Shown here piece by piece: positions 60,009 through 64,000 of a stretch of DNA of 64,000 nt. The notes under the pieces were generated by a model that did not search any database, had not been told where the DNA came from, and was given only the letters and a program-made list of their open reading frames with translations. The position numbers and the translations under genes were made by a program. This stretch comes from Rhizobium mongolense USDA 1844. GTDB taxonomy: Bacteria; Pseudomonadota; Alphaproteobacteria; Rhizobiales; Rhizobiaceae. The stretch lies in the NCBI RefSeq assembly GCF_000419765.1, contig NZ_ATTQ01000011.1, positions 186,001-250,000 of the forward strand. The letters run 5' to 3'. Numbering within the stretch: position 1 is the first letter of the stretch; every line of letters starts with the position of its first letter.

Positions 60009-60959
60009 TCAACTGGCAGCCGGCTTGTCGGGCGCGATGTGCCCCTTGACCTGAAGTTCCTGCACAAGGCCGGCAAGCTCTGCCAGCAGGTATTCCACGA
60101 ACAGGCTCGTTGCAGCGTCCAGCGGCGCACGCACACGGGCAAACAACTTCATCGGCTGCTGGCGCGCATGCGGCTCGGCGACCGGACGGAAAACCAGTTC
60201 CCCCTTTCGGCACTCGGTGATCACGTCGAGCGGATTGAGCATCGATAACCCTGCCCCGCATTTCACCAGCTTCTTCAGCATCTCCGAAGCATTGGTCTCG
60301 AGCACCGGCTCGACATGAACATCGAGCCGCGCAAGTGCAAGATTGATCACTTCGCGCAGGCTGGTGCCCTGTTGGGCTAGCACCAGTCGCTCCTGCACCA
60401 CGTCCGTCAGGTTGATCGGACCGGGACCGATAAGCCGATGGCCAGGTGGCAGGACAACGCCGATCGGGATATCGAAAGTTCCGAGAGTGCGTATTCCAGG
60501 TGTCGCCGGAATATTGAAGCCGAGGCCGATATCCACCTCACCTGACAGCACGGGATTGACCGTCATCGTGCCGGCATCGTTCCTGATCTGGAAGAAAACA
60601 CGCGGATGTTCCAACTGAAAGCGGCTGATGATTTCCGCCAGCGGCCCGGCGGCAAGTCCGACCGTCGTTACCAGACGCACCTTGCCCGCCTGCTGCATCC
60701 TGAGACTGCGGATGCGGCCCTCCAAACGATCGTAATTCTTTAGAACCTCGCGAATGTGTTCTATGCACAGTTCGCCGGCCGCAGTCAGCCTGAGGCCGCG
60801 CGGCAGGCGCTCGAAGAGCGGAGCGCCCATTTCCGCTTCCAGGGCCAGGATCTGCCGGTTGATGGCAGAGGAAGCGACGTTCAAGCGTGCCGCTGCCTTG
60901 CGGATAGAGCCCGACCGCGCAATTTCGTTGATGTAGAGAAGCTTCCTGGAATGCAGCAT
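60009..60959 (-). CDS. LysR-family transcriptional regulator
   Basis: The 316-aa regulator has an N-terminal HTH (residues 1-60: LLYINEIARSGSIRKAAARLNVASSAINRQILALEAEMGAPLFERL) and a periplasmic-binding-like effector domain. ATG at 60959 follows GAGGGC. It stops two bases after the creatininase gene and faces the importer operon divergently, with a 37-bp repeat between. It likely activates the importer and the hydrolase when a degradation intermediate binds. Confidence 0.9.
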   Translation of the reverse strand: MLHSRKLLYINEIARSGSIRKAAARLNVASSAINRQILALEAEMGAPLFERLPRGLRLTAAGELCIEHIREVLKNYDRLEGRIRSLRMQQAGKVRLVTTVGLAAGPLAEIISRFQLEHPRVFFQIRNDAGTMTVNPVLSGEVDIGLGFNIPATPGIRTLGTFDIPIGVVLPPGHRLIGPGPINLTDVVQERLVLAQQGTSLREVINLALARLDVHVEPVLETNASEMLKKLVKCGAGLSMLNPLDVITECRKGELVFRPVAEPHARQQPMKLFARVRAPLDAATSLFVEYLLAELAGLVQELQVKGHIAPDKPAAS

Positions 60960-61027
60960 CGCGCGCCCTCGGTGCATCAAATTTAAGCACGCAGCCCAAA
61001 TTAGGAACGCGCACCGTTTGAGATGCC

Positions 61028-61064
61028 AAAAAGGCATCGTTGCGCACGAATTTTGATGCTTTTC
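61028..61064. promoter_or_regulatory. 37-bp regulatory repeat in the LysR/importer divergent promoter (copy 2)
   Basis: It has the same outer 12-mers as copy 1 (AAAAAGGCATCG and TTGATGCTTTTC, spacing 13) but a different spacer. It lies 68 bp from the LysR start and 80 bp from the binding-protein start, a typical place for a LysR activator site. Confidence 0.72.
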
Positions 61065-61144
61065 AAAGAGCAACGCAATCGCTCAAATAAAGAAAATGGG
61101 GTGCCGGTAAGGGCAATCCCTGGCACGATAGGGGAACGCCGAAC

Positions 61145-62161
61145 ATGTCCAATGCACTGAAAAATATTGCACTCGCCGCATTCCTTGGTCTCGGGGGCGC
61201 AATCGCCACGGCCGTGCCGGGCCACGCGCTCGACAAGGTAAGCTATGGCACCAACTGGCTGGCGCAGGCCGAGCATGGTGGCTTCTATCAGGCTGTCGCC
61301 GACGGCACCTACGAGAAGTATGGTCTCGACGTCAGCATCGTTCAGGGCGGCCCGAATGCAGCAAACAGCGCGCTGCTGATATCCGGCAAGATCGACTTCT
61401 ACATGGGCGGTTCACAGGGCGAAATCACCGCCGTCGAGCAAGGCATTCCTCTGGTGGATGTCGCAGCCATATTCCAGAAAGACCCGCAGGTGCTGATTGC
61501 GCATCCTAATGCCGGCATCGAGACCTTCGAGGATCTGAGCAAGCTGAAGACGCTCTTCCTCGGCAAGGACGGTTACCTGACCTACTTCGAGTGGATGAAA
61601 TCCAATTACAAAGGCTTCAAGGACGAACAGTACAAACCCTATAACTTCAATCCTGGACCGTTCATCGCCGACAAGGCGTCTGCCCAGCAAGGTTACCTGA
61701 CGTCCGAACCCTACGAAATCCAGAAACAGACGGGCTGGGAGCCGAAGGTGTTCCTGCTCGCCGACAACGGCTATACCCCATACTCCACGATGATCACAAC
61801 GACCCAGATGATGATCGACACGAAGCCGGACGTCGTCCAGCGCTTCGTCGATGCCTCGATCGAAGGCTGGTACAATTACCTCTACAGTGACAACAGCAAG
61901 GCGAATGAGCTGATCAAGAAGGACAATCCGGAAATGACGGATGGTCAGATCGCCTATTCCATTGCCAAGATGAAGGAATTCGGCATCGTTGAATCCGGCG
62001 ACGCCATGGACAAGGGCATCGGCTGCATCACCGACGCGCACTACAAGAAGTTCTTCGACGAAATGGTGGCGATCAAGATCTTCAAGGCAGACACGGACTA
62101 TGCCAAGGCCTTTACGACCAAGTTCGTCTGCAAGGGCACCGGCATGTCGCTGAAAAAGTAA
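61145..62161 (+). CDS. ABC transporter substrate-binding protein (NMT1/ThiY-like)
   Basis: This 338-aa protein has a signal peptide (MSNALKNIALAAFLGL..., cleavage after GHA near residue 27) and an NMT1/ThiY-type fold with the typical opening YGTNWLAQAEHGGFYQAVADGTYEKYGLDV. Related proteins bind thiamine pyrimidine precursors, riboflavin, pyrimidines or other N-heterocycles. It heads the operon and is divergent from the LysR gene. The downstream amidohydrolase start suggests a heterocyclic substrate that is later hydrolysed. Confidence 0.88.
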   Translation: MSNALKNIALAAFLGLGGAIATAVPGHALDKVSYGTNWLAQAEHGGFYQAVADGTYEKYGLDVSIVQGGPNAANSALLISGKIDFYMGGSQGEITAVEQGIPLVDVAAIFQKDPQVLIAHPNAGIETFEDLSKLKTLFLGKDGYLTYFEWMKSNYKGFKDEQYKPYNFNPGPFIADKASAQQGYLTSEPYEIQKQTGWEPKVFLLADNGYTPYSTMITTTQMMIDTKPDVVQRFVDASIEGWYNYLYSDNSKANELIKKDNPEMTDGQIAYSIAKMKEFGIVESGDAMDKGIGCITDAHYKKFFDEMVAIKIFKADTDYAKAFTTKFVCKGTGMSLKK

Positions 62162-62234
62162 GCCACTGGACTGTGTGAAGAGCTTGCCGCGCCCCAGCGT
62201 CAAGCTGCATCCTCTTCAAACAAAGAGACCCGCA

Positions 62235-63062
62235 ATGCCCCTAGCCGAAGTCCAGACGGCGCCGCTGACTGAAAAACGCAAACGGCCGCTGGTCGCCATG
62301 CAATCCGTTTCGAAGGTTTTCTCCAGCGGAACGGTCGCGCTTTCTGGCATGTCGTTCACGGTCGAGACTGGCGAGTTCATCAGCCTGCTCGGCCCGTCGG
62401 GTTGCGGCAAGTCGACTGCGCTTCGCATCATCGCCGGCCTTGGTGATATCACGTCCGGCAGCATCGACTGGCCAAGTTCGCGCATCAACGCAAAGGGACT
62501 TCCTGAAGGCGATATCGGTTTCGTCTTCCAGGAGCCGACGCTGATGCCGTGGAAGAATGTCTTCGGCAATGTCCATCTGCCACTAAAGCTGCGCGGCGTT
62601 TCAAAGGCCGCGGCACGCGATCAGATCATGAGCGCGCTTGCGACCGTCGGCTTGCAGGATTTCGCCGGCGCCTATCCGCGCGAGCTCTCCGGCGGCATGA
62701 AGATGCGCGTCTCGATCGCCCGTGCGCTCGTAACCAAGCCGAAACTTCTTTTGATGGACGAGCCCTTCGCGGCACTCGACGAAATCGCCCGTCAGAAGCT
62801 GAACGACGATGTACTGCGGCTCTGGAAGGAGACGGGCATCACCGTGATCTTCGTCACCCACTCCGTCTTCGAATCCGCCTATCTGTCTAGCCGCATCGTT
62901 GTCATGAAGGCGCGCCCCGGCCGGGTTCATGCAGATCTTTCGCTTATGACGAGCCGCGAGCGCGACGCGCACTATCGCACCTCGGAAGAATACCGGCGCG
63001 CCTGCGAAACGGTCTCCCATTCGCTGATCGGGGCAATCAACGCTGCAAAGGAAGATCGTTGA
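62235..63062 (+). CDS. ABC transporter ATPase (SsuB/TauB family)
   Basis: A 275-aa ATPase: Walker A GPSGCGKST, Q-loop VFQEPTLMPWKN, signature LSGGMKMRVS, Walker B LLLMDEPFAALDE and the H-loop VFVTHSVFES. The frame is open to 62175, but ATG at 62235 fits the usual N-terminus better. It follows the binding-protein gene by 73 bp and overlaps the next reading frame. Confidence 0.9.
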   Translation: MPLAEVQTAPLTEKRKRPLVAMQSVSKVFSSGTVALSGMSFTVETGEFISLLGPSGCGKSTALRIIAGLGDITSGSIDWPSSRINAKGLPEGDIGFVFQEPTLMPWKNVFGNVHLPLKLRGVSKAAARDQIMSALATVGLQDFAGAYPRELSGGMKMRVSIARALVTKPKLLLMDEPFAALDEIARQKLNDDVLRLWKETGITVIFVTHSVFESAYLSSRIVVMKARPGRVHADLSLMTSRERDAHYRTSEEYRRACETVSHSLIGAINAAKEDR

Positions 63063-63064
63063 AG

Positions 63065-63904
63065 ATGGACACAGCCGACGCCTTCGCGCCGTCGATCCCC
63101 AATCGGCCCAACCCCAAGCGGCGTGATCTGGCGCTTCGCATTTCCGTGCCCTTCGCCGTCATAGCCGTTGTTGTCTTGATTTGGGGGCTCTATGTTAAGC
63201 TCTCCGGTGTTCCGCCCTATATCCTGCCCGGACCGATCGCCGTGGCCAATGCCTTTGCCACGGATTGGGGCACGCTCGCCCCCGCCCTTTGGGTCACAAC
63301 CAAGATCACCTTCATGTCGCTGATGCTGGCACTGGTCGGCGGCGTTGGATTTGCGATTTTCCTCGTTCAATCCCGGTGGATCGAGATCGCCTTCTACCCG
63401 CTTGCAGTGATCCTGCAGGTAACACCGATTGTGGCTATATCGCCTCTCATCCTCATTTATGCACCATCGACGCAGGTGGCGCTCCTCATCTGCGCTTTCC
63501 TCGTCGCCTTCTTTCCGATCCTTTCCAACATGGTCCAGGGCCTGAAAAGCGTCGATCACAATCTGATCAATCTCTTCGAGCTTTACGGTGCCACGCGGTG
63601 GCAGACGCTGCTCTATCTCAAGCTGCCTGCAGCCCAGCCCTATTTCATGACAGGGCTCAGGATCGGTGGCGGGCTTGCGCTGATTGCCGCTGTTGTGGCG
63701 GAATTCGCTGCCGGCTCAGCCGGCGCCGGTTCCGGCCTCGCCTTTCGCCTGCTCGAGGCCCAGTATCGGCTGAACATACCCCGACTCTTCGCGGCGCTGC
63801 TGATGCTGTCGCTGCTCGGCGTCGCAATCTTTGCCGTCACGTCCTTCATCTCCTGGCTCAGCCTGCATCGCTGGCATGAAAGCAGCCTGAAACGGGAAAA
63901 CTAA
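63065..63904 (+). CDS. ABC transporter permease (SsuC/TauC family)
   Basis: The 279-aa inner-membrane protein has six helices and the EAA loop (FELYGATRWQTLLYLKLPAAQPY). ATG at 63065 is preferred over TTG at 63059. Its stop (TAATG) overlaps the next start codon. It completes the importer with the products of 61145-63062. Confidence 0.92.
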   Translation: MDTADAFAPSIPNRPNPKRRDLALRISVPFAVIAVVVLIWGLYVKLSGVPPYILPGPIAVANAFATDWGTLAPALWVTTKITFMSLMLALVGGVGFAIFLVQSRWIEIAFYPLAVILQVTPIVAISPLILIYAPSTQVALLICAFLVAFFPILSNMVQGLKSVDHNLINLFELYGATRWQTLLYLKLPAAQPYFMTGLRIGGGLALIAAVVAEFAAGSAGAGSGLAFRLLEAQYRLNIPRLFAALLMLSLLGVAIFAVTSFISWLSLHRWHESSLKREN

Positions 63905-64000
63905 TGACCTATTCCTTCATCTCACCTCCCAATGCCGGCCGTTTCGTGCTGAGCAATGCAACGCTTCCGGCGGCAGCTGTCAGCGGCTACGCGGCACCGG
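63904..64000 (+). CDS. Start of an amidohydrolase-type protein (3' end outside window)
   Basis: The visible 32 codons (MTYSFISPPNAGRFVLSNATL, then PAAAVSGYAAP) resemble the N-terminus of rhizobial cytosine-deaminase-type amidohydrolases, where a short beta segment precedes the metal-binding domain. The ATG overlaps the permease stop, so it belongs to the importer operon. No catalytic motif is within the window, so the assignment is tentative. Confidence 0.5.
   Translation, partial: MTYSFISPPNAGRFVLSNATLPAAAVSGYAAP

Noticed and set aside
60240..60252. ATCGATAAC resembling a sugar-acid operator half-site
   Set aside because: It lies inside the LysR coding sequence, is not palindromic in context and is far from the regulon.
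1..64000. CRISPR arrays, tRNA genes and intact insertion sequences
   Set aside because: No regularly spaced repeats, cloverleaf-like sequences or transposase frames with terminal inverted repeats were noticed by eye; a tRNAscan and ISfinder search would settle it.

Overview
The window looks like a piece of a Rhizobiaceae (alphaproteobacterial) accessory replicon, probably a megaplasmid or chromid. It is GC-rich, dominated by ABC importers with dedicated catabolic genes and regulators, and carries a SyrB-type regulator, a ROSE-type RNA thermometer, a plant-signal type LuxR solo next to proline iminopeptidase genes, and rhizobial-style tiny membrane proteins. Genus and replicon are inferred from gene content. 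No rRNA, tRNA, CRISPR array or intact insertion sequence was seen.

Layout. 1-3.5 kb: the 3' end of a sensor kinase, convergent with an SsuABC-like importer. 4.1-5.5 kb: SyrB-like regulator and a larger relative. 5.6-13.5 kb: a peptide importer operon headed by a proline iminopeptidase, divergent from a LuxR solo and a second iminopeptidase. 13.7-18.7 kb: exonuclease, XRE regulator, exported protein, three tiny membrane-protein genes, and decayed DUF4304 and hipA genes. 18.9-33.7 kb: an L-idonate/gluconate-type sugar-acid island with two LacI repressors, an amino-acid-type importer and a ribose-type importer, tied together by copies of a GntR/IdnR-like palindrome. 33.7-39.1 kb: gene debris, htpG and a Crp/Fnr regulator. 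39.2-49 kb: a guanidine degradation operon (importer, two carboxyguanidine-deiminase-type proteins, biotin carboxylase, allophanate hydrolase) behind a guanidine-I (ykkC) riboswitch with a terminator. 49.2-50.6 kb: Hsp20 under a ROSE-like thermometer, plus two small proteins. 50.7-58.9 kb: a split Rieske oxygenase, a GST-like protein, an 8-oxoguanine-deaminase-type amidohydrolase and a BMP-type purine nucleoside importer in one tight operon. 59-64 kb: a creatininase-family hydrolase, a LysR regulator, an NMT1/ThiY-type importer and the start of what may be a cytosine-deaminase-type amidohydrolase; the hydrolase and importer promoters share an unusual 37-bp repeat.

How the parts work together. 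Most blocks follow one plan: import a nitrogen- or carbon-containing small molecule, open or deaminate it, and control it with a local regulator or RNA switch. The clearest mechanism is guanidine sensing and breakdown. The most novel candidate is the split Rieske oxygenase/GST/purine-deaminase operon, which resembles the NdmC-NdmE arrangement of methylxanthine N-demethylation but has a free-standing Rieske protein and no reductase in the window.
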